Positions 18,519 to 27,883 of a DNA stretch of 64,000 bases are shown here, one piece after another. The notes under the pieces were generated by a model that saw only the letters and a list, made by a program, of their open reading frames with translations, was not told the origin of the DNA and ran no database searches. Source of the DNA: Lewinellaceae bacterium. GTDB lineage: Bacteria > Bacteroidota > Bacteroidia > Chitinophagales > Saprospiraceae. The stretch is taken from assembly GCA_020636405.1 (NCBI GenBank), contig JACJXW010000009.1, positions 328,143 to 392,142 of the forward strand, given 5' to 3'. Position 1 is the stretch's first letter. Every line of letters starts with the position of its first letter. The translations under genes were made by a program, and so were the position numbers.

Positions 18519-18876
18519 GAGGAGAAAGGGAGGCGCATCTTCCATGATTTTTGCAAATACTGGTACTCCATTGATGAAGAAAGCCGCCTGTGGAGAAGCC
18601 AGGTTAATTCTGTGTTAAATCGTATTTTTTTTCACTTAGTGTAAAAACAACAAGAACTCTTTTTTCGTTTCTCGTGTTGTTGTTAGCATTAGGAAACATG
18701 CAGCTGCGGAGAGTGTGCTTTCCGTAGCCCTGACCAGATTAGTTGTTCGTCCCCGCCCGCCATAGTTTTATGCGGAGGCGGGGATTCGTGACTCGTTGAT
18801 TGAGCAACCCAATCAACCAGTAAACCAGTCAATCTCCTCTCCGCCGTGCATTTTCCAGCATAAACAAGTAAAGAGT
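18519..18876. other. Divergent intergenic region between the MFS and AraC genes
   Basis: AT-richer spacer holding the regulatory DNA of both genes. The last part (18779-18835) has degenerate GATTCGTGACTCG and AATCAACCAGTAAACCAGTCAATC repeats of the same type as the other arrays here. No coding frame is supported. Confidence 0.6.
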
Positions 18877-19740
18877 ATGAAGGCAGTTTTGGAAAGAATA
18901 GAGCCGGTTTTTGGTAGCTCGTTCACTATCCGGCGATTTGATGACCTGGAAGCCTGCAACCGGCCGCACTGGCACTTCCACCCGGAGTACGAGATCGTTT
19001 ACATTTCCAATGGGCGGGGAAAACGCCACATCGGAGATCATGTTTCTTTTTACGAAGATGGGGACCTGATCTTTCTTGGCCCCAATCTCCCGCATTTTGG
19101 TTTTGCAGAAGAGCTTTTCGAAGAACATGTGGAGATTGTGGTGCAAATGAAAGAAGATTTCCTGGGCCAGGATTTTCTGGGCAAGCCGGAAATGGAATCG
19201 ATTCGCCGCCTCTTCGACCGGTCGCGCCAGGGGATCTCTTTTGGGGGCGCCCTGAAGCAGAAGGTAGGCCGGCGCCTCCAGAATATGATGGAACTTGGAG
19301 GTTTTGAACGCCTCCTGGAACTATTGTCCATTCTTCAGGAAATGGCACAGTCGGCCGATTATAAAATGCTCAACGCCAGTGGTTTTGCCTTGGAAGTGAA
19401 CGCTCAGGACCAACGCCGCATGGAGGCTGTTTACTCCTATGTAGAAGAAGATTTTCAGGCGGAGGTCAACCTGGATGAGGCCGCCGCCCGGGTCAATATG
19501 ACGGTGCCTGCCTTTTGTCGGTATTTCAAGAAACTGACCCGCAAGACCTTCAGCCAGTTTGTCAACGAGTTTCGCATTGCCCATGCCTGCCGGCTGTTGG
19601 GGGACGACACCCTCACGATCGCCGCCGTCAGCTTTGACAGCGGTTTCAATAACCTGTCCCACTTTAACCGGCAGTTTAAGAGCATCACCGGGCTCAGCCC
19701 CCGCGACTACCGGAAAAGCCTGAAAAAAGTGGTCTCCTAA
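18877..19740 (+). CDS. AraC-family transcription regulator with N-terminal cupin domain
   Basis: The 287-residue protein starts at the ATG at 18877 (MKAVLERIEPVF); the longer frame from a TTG runs through repeat DNA. An N-terminal cupin-like sensor (RPHWHFHPEYEIVYISNGRGKRHIGDH) should bind a small ligand, commonly a sugar. The C-terminal double helix-turn-helix (about 190-287) has VNLDEAAARVNMTVPAFCRYFKKLTRKTFSQF and SFDSGFNNLSHFNRQFKSITGLSPRDYR, the family signature. It is divergent from the MFS gene and is the natural candidate to regulate it. A strong hairpin follows its stop. Confidence 0.92.
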   Translation: MKAVLERIEPVFGSSFTIRRFDDLEACNRPHWHFHPEYEIVYISNGRGKRHIGDHVSFYEDGDLIFLGPNLPHFGFAEELFEEHVEIVVQMKEDFLGQDFLGKPEMESIRRLFDRSRQGISFGGALKQKVGRRLQNMMELGGFERLLELLSILQEMAQSADYKMLNASGFALEVNAQDQRRMEAVYSYVEEDFQAEVNLDEAAARVNMTVPAFCRYFKKLTRKTFSQFVNEFRIAHACRLLGDDTLTIAAVSFDSGFNNLSHFNRQFKSITGLSPRDYRKSLKKVVS

Positions 19741-19746
19741 TCGGAG

Positions 19747-19787
19747 GCCGGGAAAGTTTAACTTCAAAAGTTGCAAACTTTCCCGGC
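19747..19787 (+). terminator. Hairpin terminator after the AraC gene
   Basis: A perfect 13-base stem, GCCGGGAAAGTTT (19747-19759) with its complement (19775-19787), begins six bases after the stop codon. There is no long U tract directly after it. It overlaps the promoter of the next gene, so it may also act as an operator. Confidence 0.65.
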
Positions 19788-19802
19788 TACACTATACTTT
19801 TG
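19771..19802 (+). promoter_or_regulatory. Promoter of the small lipoprotein gene
   Basis: TTG (19771-19773), 21 bases, then TACTTTTG (19795-19802), which matches TAnnTTTG. The -33 part lies in the loop and right arm of the AraC hairpin. The ATG follows at 19829. Confidence 0.6.
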
Positions 19803-19828
19803 CCGTTATTCCGGCAAATTTCCTTTTC

Positions 19829-20257
19829 ATGAAAAAGCTTGCATTCCTCGTGCTCCTTTTGTCTGTTATCTATAGTTCCTGTGTAGATAATAAGCCGCCT
19901 GGAAAATACCTCACCGGCAGTTGGAGTTATGATGTTCAGTCCATTCTGGATTCAGCCCGCCTGATGAACCCCTCTGAAAACGAAATGGCGATGGTGGAAG
20001 GCGCTATGACGATCTACAAAGATGCTGTTTTTGAGTTCAAGGAATCAGGCGGCCTGGTAGTCGTCACCAATGGTATTGAGCAAACAGGCACCTGGTCGAT
20101 GAGCAGCGACGGAAAACAGCTGATCATCAATCTCAGTGGGCAGGGGCAGCCCAACGAAATCCTGGAGCTGACCGAAAAACGTTTGGTGCTTGCACCTATT
20201 CCCGAGCTCGGCTTGTTCTATAAACGGATCTTCGTTCCCGCTGGCGCCCCCCGGTAG
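19829..20257 (+). CDS. Small lipocalin-like lipoprotein of unknown function
   Basis: The 142-residue protein has a lipoprotein signal peptide ending YSSCVDN (Cys at about 17). The rest reads as a short beta-barrel of lipocalin-like type: GKYLTGSWSYD, then AVFEFKESGGLVVVTNGIEQTGTWSMSSDGKQLIINLSG, and LELTEKRLVLAP. Many Bacteroidota have such proteins and no role is established. It has its own promoter and no obvious operon partner. Confidence 0.75.
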   Translation: MKKLAFLVLLLSVIYSSCVDNKPPGKYLTGSWSYDVQSILDSARLMNPSENEMAMVEGAMTIYKDAVFEFKESGGLVVVTNGIEQTGTWSMSSDGKQLIINLSGQGQPNEILELTEKRLVLAPIPELGLFYKRIFVPAGAPR

Positions 20258-20384
20258 CCTAATGACTGCGCTGCTACGTTACGAGTTCAAAAAAATTTGG
20301 GCTACTGGTGTAACCTTCCCTTCCCTTCCCCCGTAGAACATCCTAATTTTTTATCAAACAACTTTGTGTGGCAAAGTGCTTTAT

Positions 20385-21065
20385 ATGAGCAGCGTAGACC
20401 CTAATCGACATCATTTGGAAACATTGAGTGAGATCCGCTCTTTGATGGAGCGTTCATCCCGGTTCATCTCGCTGAGCGGTTTGTCGGGGGTTGTGGCTGG
20501 TGTGGCGGCAATGATAGGAGGGGCGTTGGTTTATGTTTTTTTAGGCGTAAGCCCTTTTGATCAAAGCCGGGCTTATTACGTCATGGCGCCGGAGGTACAC
20601 AGGTGGGGGCTGGACTATCTGACGTTTTTTATCCTGGATGCGGTGGGTGTCTTTATCCTTGCGTTGAGTTTCGGTATTTTTTTTACGACCCGTAAGGCCC
20701 GGCGTAAGAGGCAAAAGATCTGGGATACATTGACTCGGCGTTTGCTGGTCAGCCTGGGTATTCCCTTGGTTACAGGTGGTTTTTTCTGCCTGGCATTGCT
20801 CAACTATGGGTTGATCGGCCTGGTAGCGCCGACGACCTTGATCTTCTATGGCCTGGCGTTGGTTAATGCCAGTAAATTTACCTTGCGCGATGTACATTAC
20901 CTGGGGCTTTGCGAGATCGCATTGGGCCTTCTGGCTACTTTTTACAGGGGTTTTGGGCTGGAAGCATGGATTATAGGATTTGGATTCCTGCATATCATAT
21001 ATGGCGTTTGGATGTATTACAAATACGAAGCTGGCGAGAACAAACGGGAGAGTGTTGGGCCATAG
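20385..21065 (+). CDS. Integral membrane protein, paired with a winged-helix regulator
   Basis: The 226-residue protein has an N-terminal cytoplasmic stretch (about 35 residues) and about six hydrophobic segments, for example LSGLSGVVAGVAAMIGGALV, TFFILDAVGVFILALSFGIF and LEAWIIGFGFLHIIYGVWMY. The ATG at 20385 is preferred over a TTG seven codons earlier. The next gene, 42 bases on, is a small winged-helix regulator, an arrangement common in Bacteroidota. The function is unknown; a role tied to the regulator is an inference from position. Confidence 0.75.
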   Translation: MSSVDPNRHHLETLSEIRSLMERSSRFISLSGLSGVVAGVAAMIGGALVYVFLGVSPFDQSRAYYVMAPEVHRWGLDYLTFFILDAVGVFILALSFGIFFTTRKARRKRQKIWDTLTRRLLVSLGIPLVTGGFFCLALLNYGLIGLVAPTTLIFYGLALVNASKFTLRDVHYLGLCEIALGLLATFYRGFGLEAWIIGFGFLHIIYGVWMYYKYEAGENKRESVGP

Positions 21066-21107
21066 CCGGAATGAGCGTCTGCTATCCAACCTCTAACCTC
21101 ACAGAAG

Positions 21108-21431
21108 ATGAAAGAACTGTTTACAAGGCTCAATAAAGTATTTGATAACCGGTTACGCCTCGCTATCATGTCCATCTTATTGGTCGATGACGAGGCCGAT
21201 TTCAACCGCTTAAAGGAGATGCTGGACGCTACGGACGGCAACCTGGCCAGCCACCTCCGGGCCTTGGAAAAAGAGGGCTACCTTAAAGTGCACAAGAAAT
21301 TTGTTGGCCGTAAGCCGAATACGACCTACGAAGTGACGGCTTCCGGGCGAGAGGCTTTTAGCAGGCATTTGGAAGCCCTGGAAAAGATACTAAATGCAAG
21401 TCGGACGGAACTGTCCTCTGACAATGAATAG
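21108..21431 (+). CDS. Winged-helix DNA-binding transcription regulator (HTH_34 / ArsR-like)
   Basis: The 107-residue protein is a single winged helix: RLRLAIMSILLVDDEADFNRLKEMLDATDGNLASHLRALEKEGYLKVHKKFVGRKPNTTYEVTASG contains the recognition helix (GNLASHLRALEKEGY) and the wing. It belongs with small MarR/ArsR-like regulators. It is the second gene of a two-gene operon with the membrane protein and may control that operon. Confidence 0.85.
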   Translation: MKELFTRLNKVFDNRLRLAIMSILLVDDEADFNRLKEMLDATDGNLASHLRALEKEGYLKVHKKFVGRKPNTTYEVTASGREAFSRHLEALEKILNASRTELSSDNE

Positions 21432-22028
21432 GCAGGCAAACAGGCCGGAAAAGAGAAGTTAAGGCCGGTTTTCAGGTGCTGTCCGGCTGGTGATCGAATG
21501 TGGTATCGAATAAAATTGAATTACCTGGCCTACGATAAATGCGCTTAAAAGTTGATTCTTCAAGGAAGGATCGAAGGCAGCTCAATTGCCGGTGATCCTC
21601 CTTCCCCCCATCTACCCCCCACCCACCCCCCTTAAATTTGGAGATTGATTGGAGGCAACCCTGTAGGTTAACGCTAACTGGGCCTGCCCGTGGAATAAAT
21701 ATAAATTCCACAGGGTGAACCAAAATTTTTTGGCGTCGAAGACGATAAGCCCGCGTCCCCTCGAGTTGACGGGTGTAACGTCTCCGGCCCAAATACACTG
21801 ACGCATAACTGGTCAGCCTATTTGGGGGTCCGGGTTCACGTCTTCAGGGCAGCTACGCAAAACGTTACAATCAGGAAAGTTCCGGGGTTGTGTACGATGC
21901 ACGGGGCCGGCAGGAGCTTGGGGCTGTGTACGATATACGAAGCTCCTCTTGGCTGTTCAACGTTAGAATGGTAGCCTCAAAAACAAACACTCTTAGTTCA
22001 AACCATATTTACTAACAATTATTAAACC
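21432..22028. other. 597-base intergenic region with hairpins, no supported gene
   Basis: It contains a 7-base-stem hairpin (GTGGAAT ... ATTCCAC, about 21689-21710), a C-rich run near 21601-21635, and an inverted repeat AGGAGCTT / AAGCTCCT (21912-21919 and 21940-21947) around GTGTACGATATAC; a related GTGTACGATGCAC lies just before. A 108-residue minus frame crosses it but has no recognisable family or codon pattern. Confidence 0.5.
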
Positions 22029-23021
22029 ATGAAACGATTACTTTTTACATTTGGATCTCTGCTTTTTTCTTTCATTTCGGTTTTCGGCCAATCTTCGGAG
22101 TTCGACGCCGGCGGCTTCGACGCCATGCGGATAGAGAACGAGATCAAACTGGCTGTGCCGAACGAGATCGTGGACTCCGTCTGGAAATACCTGACTACCC
22201 GCTACGACAACAATAATCTGTTCCTGAAGGAATTCGATCCCGGCTTTAGTACCAAGGCCGCTGAAGACTTCTTCATTGACCAGTATTACGACAACGAGGA
22301 GATGGAATTGCTTAAACGGCAGTTTGGCGTAAGGCACCGTTCCCGTTACGTACTCACCGACAGTACCGACCGAAAAAACGGGCGGCAGCTTCTGCAGGTA
22401 AAGATCAATGACATTGGAGATAATGAGCTGAACCGGGCGGAATATAAGTACCCCATCAAATATTATGGGACGCCGAGCACGCCCATAGAAGGACACCCGC
22501 TTTTCCGTAAAATACACCAGGACCACCGTGCAGCCCTTGCCGCCCGCCTGAAAGAATACGGAATAAACGCTTTAAGCCTTTTCCCCACCATCAAGATCGA
22601 ACAACTGCGCCGGCGGGTCTATATCTCGCTGAACAGTGCTCCTTTCGCTACGATGACCCTCGATGGGGTGACCGCCTCTTTTGCCGGGAAGTCGGCCCAT
22701 TATACAGAACTGGAGCTGGAATTGAACGAGATCAACTATACCCTGGGAGACTCTACCACAAGGGCAAAGATGGAAGCGATCAACGAATCTATCAAAGGAG
22801 ACCTGCTGGCCACCTTCCCCTCCATCAAACAAGACCAAACACCGAAATACAATAAGGGGTTCGAGGCCCTCGGCCTCCAGGATTTCTCCTCACGGCCCAT
22901 CTTCGGCCTCCAGGAAGATTACCTGTCCATCGGCCTGATCTTTATTCTTGTCTTAAGCACCTTCTTCTTTGACAGATTGGATAAGAAGGCGTGGCAGGCC
23001 GGTTCCGAAGCCCAATTCTGA
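22029..23021 (+). CDS. Exported CYTH/VTC-like tunnel-domain protein with C-terminal membrane anchor
   Basis: The 330-residue protein has a signal peptide (MKRLLFTFGSLLFSFISVFG) and one C-terminal helix (LSIGLIFILVLSTFFF). Between them the charged strands fit the triphosphate-tunnel fold of VTC polyphosphate polymerases and CYTH enzymes: RIENEIKLAV, FGVRHRSRYV, QLLQVKIND, NRAEYKYPIKY, TIKIEQLRRRVYI and YTELELELNEI, each supplying alternating Glu, Lys or Arg residues. VTC enzymes make or bind polyphosphate. An extracytoplasmic location is unusual, so the real substrate is uncertain. It stands alone. Confidence 0.72.
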   Translation: MKRLLFTFGSLLFSFISVFGQSSEFDAGGFDAMRIENEIKLAVPNEIVDSVWKYLTTRYDNNNLFLKEFDPGFSTKAAEDFFIDQYYDNEEMELLKRQFGVRHRSRYVLTDSTDRKNGRQLLQVKINDIGDNELNRAEYKYPIKYYGTPSTPIEGHPLFRKIHQDHRAALAARLKEYGINALSLFPTIKIEQLRRRVYISLNSAPFATMTLDGVTASFAGKSAHYTELELELNEINYTLGDSTTRAKMEAINESIKGDLLATFPSIKQDQTPKYNKGFEALGLQDFSSRPIFGLQEDYLSIGLIFILVLSTFFFDRLDKKAWQAGSEAQF

Positions 23022-23604
23022 GTTTGCCCCTACAGCGCTTGATTTTTTCGGCTTTTTGCCGTTGTTGCCAAGTGGGTATTTAACCTGCAAATCCCTATAC
23101 TTTCCATAGCCCTCGGCGGTTCAAAAAAGGAGGCCTGCTCATTTTTTTGAACATTCGCTGAGGGCTTATTTTGCTCTTTGTCCATGTAATTCTTTAGGTT
23201 GGCTTCGAGACGGCATTTTTAGGTTTTGTTTGCCCCATTTGAAGGGAGCAAGGGCTGAAAAAGCCTGGCCATCCTTTAGGATTGAGGCAAAGCCAGGCGC
23301 ATTCAGCCGGATAGGCAGTTACTTCCCTGTTCCAATTACGAACTGGTTCAGCATTCAACCCCGGGCCCAACCGGAGCATTTTTCTCTAAACATCCTTTCG
23401 TACTTCACTGGTTTTTTCGACAGATTGCACTGGCGCTTCCTACCGTATCGAAAACCCCTGTAAATACAGGAATTGCAGACGATACAGTATTAACCATTAT
23501 ATAATTACCACTTTACATATACTTCACATATAAACCGGAATTTGTGGGAGTTATCTGGGCCTGGCGCAAAAAGCAGTACCCTAATCACATTTTATCCGGC
23601 CTTT
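23022..23604. other. 583-base intergenic region with three hairpin structures
   Basis: A large hairpin spans 23108-23166: AGCCCTCGGCG plus GTTCAAAAAA pairs with TTTTTTGAAC plus CGCTGAGGGCT, with a small bulge. It probably ends the CYTH-gene transcript. A second inverted repeat is GCCTGGC / GCCAGGC (23273-23279, 23292-23298). A nested one lies at 23445-23485 (GTATCG ... CCTGTAAATACAGG ... CGATAC). No gene is supported. Confidence 0.6.
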
Positions 23605-24486
23605 ATGAAAAGAGAACTCGATATTGCTATCCTTTCCGATGTCCACCTGGGCACCTACGGTTGTCACGCCAGGGAATTATTGAACTACCTGAAGAGCATT
23701 AAGCCCGCCATGCTCATCCTGAACGGCGATTTCATCGATATGTGGCAATTCCGAAAACGCTACTTCCCCAAAGAGCACATTCAGGTGATCCAACGCATCT
23801 TAAAGATGTCGGCCAGCGGAACCAAGGTCTATTACATCACCGGCAACCATGACGATTTGCTGCGGCGTTATTCAGATTTTTCATCGGGTAACATCCACCT
23901 GCGGGATAAGCTCATCCTGAACCTAAAAGGGCAGAACTACTGGATCTTCCACGGCGATATTTTTGACCTCTTTATCCGCTACTCTCCGTTTATTTCAAGA
24001 ATAGGCGGGAAGGGCTACGACTGGCTCATCCGGCTCAACCGATTCATCAATAAGCTGCGCAGGTTCATGGGCATGTCCCAAATGTCCTTTGCCAAGAAGG
24101 TGAAGTACCGGGTCAAAGAGGCCGTCAAGTTCATCAGTGATTTTGAGAATACGGCGTTGAAGCTGGCGGCAGAGGAAGATTATGACTATGTCATCTGCGG
24201 CCACATCCACCGCCCCCAAATGCGGGCCGAGGAAGTAAAGGGCAAGAAGGTGACTTACCTCAACTCCGGAGACTGGGTGGAAAACCTGACCGCTCTGGAA
24301 TATAACTGGGGCAGGTGGTCGATCTACGAGTACGACGAAGCGGACTTCCAGTATGTCAACCCCATCCTGAGTGTGAAAGAAGCCCGGGAAGATGCAGACG
24401 AAGAAGTAGTGGCCAGCCCGAGCGTGGAAGAGGTCTTCCTGGAGATTATCCGCAAGCCGGTGGAGGGCAAACAATCGGCGGGGTGA
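23605..24486 (+). CDS. LpxH-like metallophosphoesterase (UDP-2,3-diacylglucosamine diphosphatase family)
   Basis: The 293-residue protein has the calcineurin-like metal motifs in order: SDVHLGT (about 12-18), NGDFIDMW, GNHDD and CGHIHRPQ, with FHGDIFDL in between. Members of this family remove UMP from UDP-diacylglucosamine in lipid A synthesis, or act on related substrates. The ATG at 23605 places the first motif near the N-terminus as usual; a longer frame from 23542 adds 21 unlikely residues. The C-terminal 40 residues are acidic and extra to the core. It is monocistronic. Confidence 0.85.
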   Translation: MKRELDIAILSDVHLGTYGCHARELLNYLKSIKPAMLILNGDFIDMWQFRKRYFPKEHIQVIQRILKMSASGTKVYYITGNHDDLLRRYSDFSSGNIHLRDKLILNLKGQNYWIFHGDIFDLFIRYSPFISRIGGKGYDWLIRLNRFINKLRRFMGMSQMSFAKKVKYRVKEAVKFISDFENTALKLAAEEDYDYVICGHIHRPQMRAEEVKGKKVTYLNSGDWVENLTALEYNWGRWSIYEYDEADFQYVNPILSVKEAREDADEEVVASPSVEEVFLEIIRKPVEGKQSAG

Positions 24487-24592
24487 TGGGTATTCGGTAT
24501 TCGGTATTCGGTGTTCGGTATTCGGAGTTCGGTATTCGGTGTTCGATGTTCGCCCACGAACTCCGAACACCGAATACCGAACAACCCCCAAC
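24487..24592. repeat. TTCGGTATTCGG array that is also an inverted repeat
   Basis: About eight units of GGTATTCGGTGTTCGG type run from 24487 to about 24555. They are followed by the complementary words CGAACTCCGAACACCGAATACCGAA (about 24558-24583), so the whole array can fold into one long hairpin between two convergent genes. It may serve as a two-way terminator. The same TTCGGTATTCGG theme occurs at 6893-7015. Confidence 0.85.
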
Positions 24593-24657
24593 GCTGCACC
24601 ACGAGCCGCGGCGTTCGAAGAAGGCTCCGGACAGGCAGAGACGATAACCGATCCCCC

Positions 24658-27189
24658 CTACGGCCGTGGTTTTTTCCCAATAGAGATCATATTGGCAAAC
24701 AGGCGAAAAGCCCCGGGTACGCCAGCGGGTAATTCCCGGAACCAGGCGTAGCTGGTGTAGATGTAATAACCTTCGCCGAATTCTGCTACGAGCAGGCCCC
24801 CGTCCAGTGGTTCTTCTCCGGGGTCATTGCTGGAGAGAATGGGCTCGTAGGAATCCGCCCATTCGCCGGGGAAATAGAGCCCGCGTTCCTGTACCCAGCC
24901 TTCGAAGTCGGCCTCCGTAATTTTGTTGGGCCAGTTGAGTATGGGGTGATCCGGTTTGAGGAACCGGACCGGGGCATCTTCCTTAGTCACCCGCCCCCGG
25001 GATATCTTCAGCGGATAAGGGGCGATCTCTTCCATGGGCACGGTGAGCCCGAAGTTCTTATTGTACTGTACGATCAGGGTACCGCCGTTCTTCACGTAAT
25101 CGAAGAGGGTGTTCTGATGAAAGCGAAGGCGGTCGAGCCCATTGTAGGCCCGGGCGCCCATGATCACGGCATCGAACTGCTTCAGGTTGTCGGCGTTGAT
25201 GTCGCCATCCTTAAGCAGGGAAACGTCGTAGCCGATCTGTTTAAGGCTGGCGGGCACTTCATCGCCCAGTCCCATAATATACCCAACCTTCTCTCCTGCC
25301 TTTTCGATTTCAACCTTAACGGCTTTGGAGGATGCATCGAGCAATATCGACTGTACGGGAATGTGGCTGTAGTCGATCCTGACCAGTTCCTTGCTGTAGC
25401 TTTTTCCGCCGACTTTAGCAAGGGGCACAATAAAGTCCTCCCCTTGCTGTTTCGGTGGGTAGAGCTGAAAGCGGACGGCCTTTTCCTCCCCTTTGAAGCC
25501 CAGTTCAAAATCAAGGGATGCGGGTTCCACTTTCCAGTCTTGGCCATGACACAGCTCAATGGTGCCGGAGACGTTTTCTTTGCCTGCTTTCAGGGTAACC
25601 TCTACTGTTTGCGGCTGGCCGTTGCCAAAGACATAGGCTTTCTCCGCAACTTTGACGTAGACCGGCGGGGTTATTTCAAATGGTTGGTAGACTTCGGCTT
25701 TTACCGGGTCTTCGTATTTGTAAACAACTTCCTTTTCCAGTACGAGGAGTTGGCCGGCAACGGAGAAAGTGAATCTGGTGCGGAAGGTACGCGGCGCTTC
25801 CGGCAGCCCTCTAAGTTCCTGTTCGTCTACGGTGTATCGTCCCTCCTGCCACTTTTCCTTCAGCCAGTAAGGGCTGGTTGTGTCCATCTCATCCGGCAGG
25901 ATTACCGTTTGCATAAGCTTATGCCCCCGGTTGTATTCGAGCGGGAGGGCCAGGCTGGTATCCTTTCCGGAAGGCAGGATACTTACTTCCAGCAATTCCA
26001 CGGGTATTTTTGAGCGGTTGATCACCTCCATGGACAACTCCACCCTGCTGCCGGGCGTGGCGGACGGGCTGCCGGCGGTAGTTTCTGCGTACAGGCCCAG
26101 GCAGGCCTGAATGACTTCTTTTATTTCTGCCAGTTTCCTCCTTTTCCAGAAACCATCAGGCAGGGCTTCGATCTTGCTCAGGGCATTCATGAGGCCGGGC
26201 ACGCTGGCGCTGGGTTCCTCGAAGCGGAAGGAGGCTTCTATCTCCGCCAATAATGTGCCGATGGGGGCGCCACCTTCCACCCGGCTCCAGGCCGTATTGA
26301 TGCCGTCGAAGAGGTTCTCTTTGTTTTCGGGCATATCGCCTTTCAGCAATTCCAGGTATTCCATTTCCGAGCCGCGGGTTCCCATATCTCCGAAACCCTG
26401 GGCCTTATGCATGCTGCGGGCTTCGGCGGCGATCTCGGTGTTGGACTTTCCCAGGGTGGGGTAATAAACCCCTACATCGATACTGGACATTCTGGTTTTA
26501 TCTGCTTTTTCGAAATTTTCCCGGCTGCCGTAAAACCACCAGGTGGTATTGAAGTATAGTCTTTTGGGCTGCCAGGGTTCAGCGTATTGCAGTTGTTCGG
26601 GAAAGGCGTTTTTATCAGCGGCCAGCTCAAAGGCTTCATAGGAGAGCATGGCCGAGGCAGTATGGTGGCCGTGCATGCGTCCGTACCAATTGGGGTCGGC
26701 TTTGTGCTGAAATCGGTTGATGATGATATCCGGGCGCCATTTCCGGATGGCCCATACCATGTCGGACAGGGCCTCCTGATGCCCCCAGAATTCGAGGGTC
26801 TCTTCCGGGGTTTTGGAAAAACCAAAATCGTTGGCGCGGCTAAACATCTGGTTGCCTCCGTCGACCCGGCGGGCGCCCAGCAGTTCCTGGGTACGGATCA
26901 CGCCAAGCAATTCTTCGATCTCGGGGCCGATCTCGTTCTGTCCGCCGTCCCCCCGGGTCATGGCCAGATAGGTGGTGGTGGCGTTCACCTCGTTGGAAAG
27001 GTAAGAGATCAGCCGCTGGTTCTCGTCATCCGGGTGAGCGGCGACGTAGAGGGCGGAGCCCAGAAAGTTGAGCTTCTGGATGGCCTTGTGTATATCGGCC
27101 GAGGTCCATCTTTTGGGCGCCTGGGCGGGTAGCTGAATGCTGATCAGGGCGATCAGGGCTGGCAAAATCAGGTGTCTCCAGTTCATCAT
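24658..27189 (-). CDS. Exported PIG-L family deacetylase with large C-terminal domains
   Basis: The 843-residue protein has a signal peptide (LILPALIALISIQLPAQA). Its N-terminal PIG-L/LmbE domain (about 30-300) carries the zinc motif AHPDDE and later HGHHTASA, with MTRGDGGQNEIG between. PIG-L enzymes remove acetyl groups from N-acetylglucosamine-like substrates. The rest has beta-sandwich-like segments (about 370-600) and a C-terminal glutamine-amidotransferase-like region (about 620-840: DAVIMGARAYNGL, GGTLIVQYNK), without obvious catalytic residues. This large form is common in Bacteroidota. The substrate is unknown, probably an extracellular or periplasmic glycoside. Confidence 0.87.
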   Translation of the reverse strand: MMNWRHLILPALIALISIQLPAQAPKRWTSADIHKAIQKLNFLGSALYVAAHPDDENQRLISYLSNEVNATTTYLAMTRGDGGQNEIGPEIEELLGVIRTQELLGARRVDGGNQMFSRANDFGFSKTPEETLEFWGHQEALSDMVWAIRKWRPDIIINRFQHKADPNWYGRMHGHHTASAMLSYEAFELAADKNAFPEQLQYAEPWQPKRLYFNTTWWFYGSRENFEKADKTRMSSIDVGVYYPTLGKSNTEIAAEARSMHKAQGFGDMGTRGSEMEYLELLKGDMPENKENLFDGINTAWSRVEGGAPIGTLLAEIEASFRFEEPSASVPGLMNALSKIEALPDGFWKRRKLAEIKEVIQACLGLYAETTAGSPSATPGSRVELSMEVINRSKIPVELLEVSILPSGKDTSLALPLEYNRGHKLMQTVILPDEMDTTSPYWLKEKWQEGRYTVDEQELRGLPEAPRTFRTRFTFSVAGQLLVLEKEVVYKYEDPVKAEVYQPFEITPPVYVKVAEKAYVFGNGQPQTVEVTLKAGKENVSGTIELCHGQDWKVEPASLDFELGFKGEEKAVRFQLYPPKQQGEDFIVPLAKVGGKSYSKELVRIDYSHIPVQSILLDASSKAVKVEIEKAGEKVGYIMGLGDEVPASLKQIGYDVSLLKDGDINADNLKQFDAVIMGARAYNGLDRLRFHQNTLFDYVKNGGTLIVQYNKNFGLTVPMEEIAPYPLKISRGRVTKEDAPVRFLKPDHPILNWPNKITEADFEGWVQERGLYFPGEWADSYEPILSSNDPGEEPLDGGLLVAEFGEGYYIYTSYAWFRELPAGVPGAFRLFANMISIGKKPRP

Positions 27190-27276
27190 AAGCTTAGATT
27201 CGGTTTTCTATTTTGAAGGCATAAATATAGAAAGGAATAAAACAAAGAATGGTTGAGTCTTAACCCCGGATAACGA

Positions 27277-27307
27277 CGAGAGCCATTCCATGCCGGAATG
27301 GCTCTCG
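27277..27307 (-). terminator. Perfect hairpin between the lipoprotein and PIG-L genes
   Basis: CGAGAGCCATTCC (27277-27289) and its exact complement (27295-27307) form a 13-base stem with a 5-base loop. No U tract follows, so it is a likely but not classical terminator. Confidence 0.65.
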
Positions 27308-27343
27308 ATGGTTGGCTCAGCAGCCGAAAGGCCCGGTTAGGCC

Positions 27344-27883
27344 TTATTGAACCGCCCCTCCGATCAGGTCATTGTAAGACTGGGTAGCGCTGGCAATGGC
27401 TGTTTTGGCGCCATCCACCATGCCGGTCCAGTTTGTTACATTTTGTTCGGCAGTGCCCATCAGCTCCTTCAGGCTGTCGATGGTAGCCTGGACATCGCCC
27501 GGCAATTTGCCGGCGGCCAGCCCGTCCTTCAGGGCGGTGAGCTTTTCTCCTTCAGTTTGCCATTGGCTCACAAATTCAAAGGCTTTCTGGGCAAGGGTTC
27601 CGAGTTCACCCATCTGGCTTTGTACGGTTTGCTGAATAATGGCCAATTTGGCCTTTTGATCATCGTTAAGGGTGGCGGCAACCTCCTCGGAAGGGTTCAT
27701 ACTTTCCAGCGCTGACTTAGCCTGGGCCTGGGTTGCGTTGATCTGGTCAACGACAGCAGTTACCTTAGCGGTGGTGCCTTCCCAATCGGTAGAAAGCGTT
27801 TCAATGGCTTCCTTGAACTTGCCAACGTTGCTGCAGGAGGCAAGGGCTATGGACAGAATGCTGAGAATAATGAGTTTGCGCAT
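27344..27883 (-). CDS. Helical lipoprotein of unknown function
   Basis: The 179-residue protein begins with a lipoprotein signal peptide ending LASCSNVG (Cys at about 17). The mature part is nearly all helix, rich in Ala, Gln, Thr and Glu (for example TAKVTAVVDQINATQAQAKSALESM and TIDSLKELMGTAEQNVTNWTGM), like a small helical bundle. No enzymatic motif is visible. It stands alone with its own terminator-like hairpin. A structural or stress role in the envelope is possible but not shown. Confidence 0.7.
   Translation of the reverse strand: MRKLIILSILSIALASCSNVGKFKEAIETLSTDWEGTTAKVTAVVDQINATQAQAKSALESMNPSEEVAATLNDDQKAKLAIIQQTVQSQMGELGTLAQKAFEFVSQWQTEGEKLTALKDGLAAGKLPGDVQATIDSLKELMGTAEQNVTNWTGMVDGAKTAIASATQSYNDLIGGAVQ

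Noticed and set aside
21472..21798. 108-residue minus frame in the intergenic region
   Set aside because: No recognisable domain, unusual composition and stop-rich neighbours. Left as unassigned spacer.
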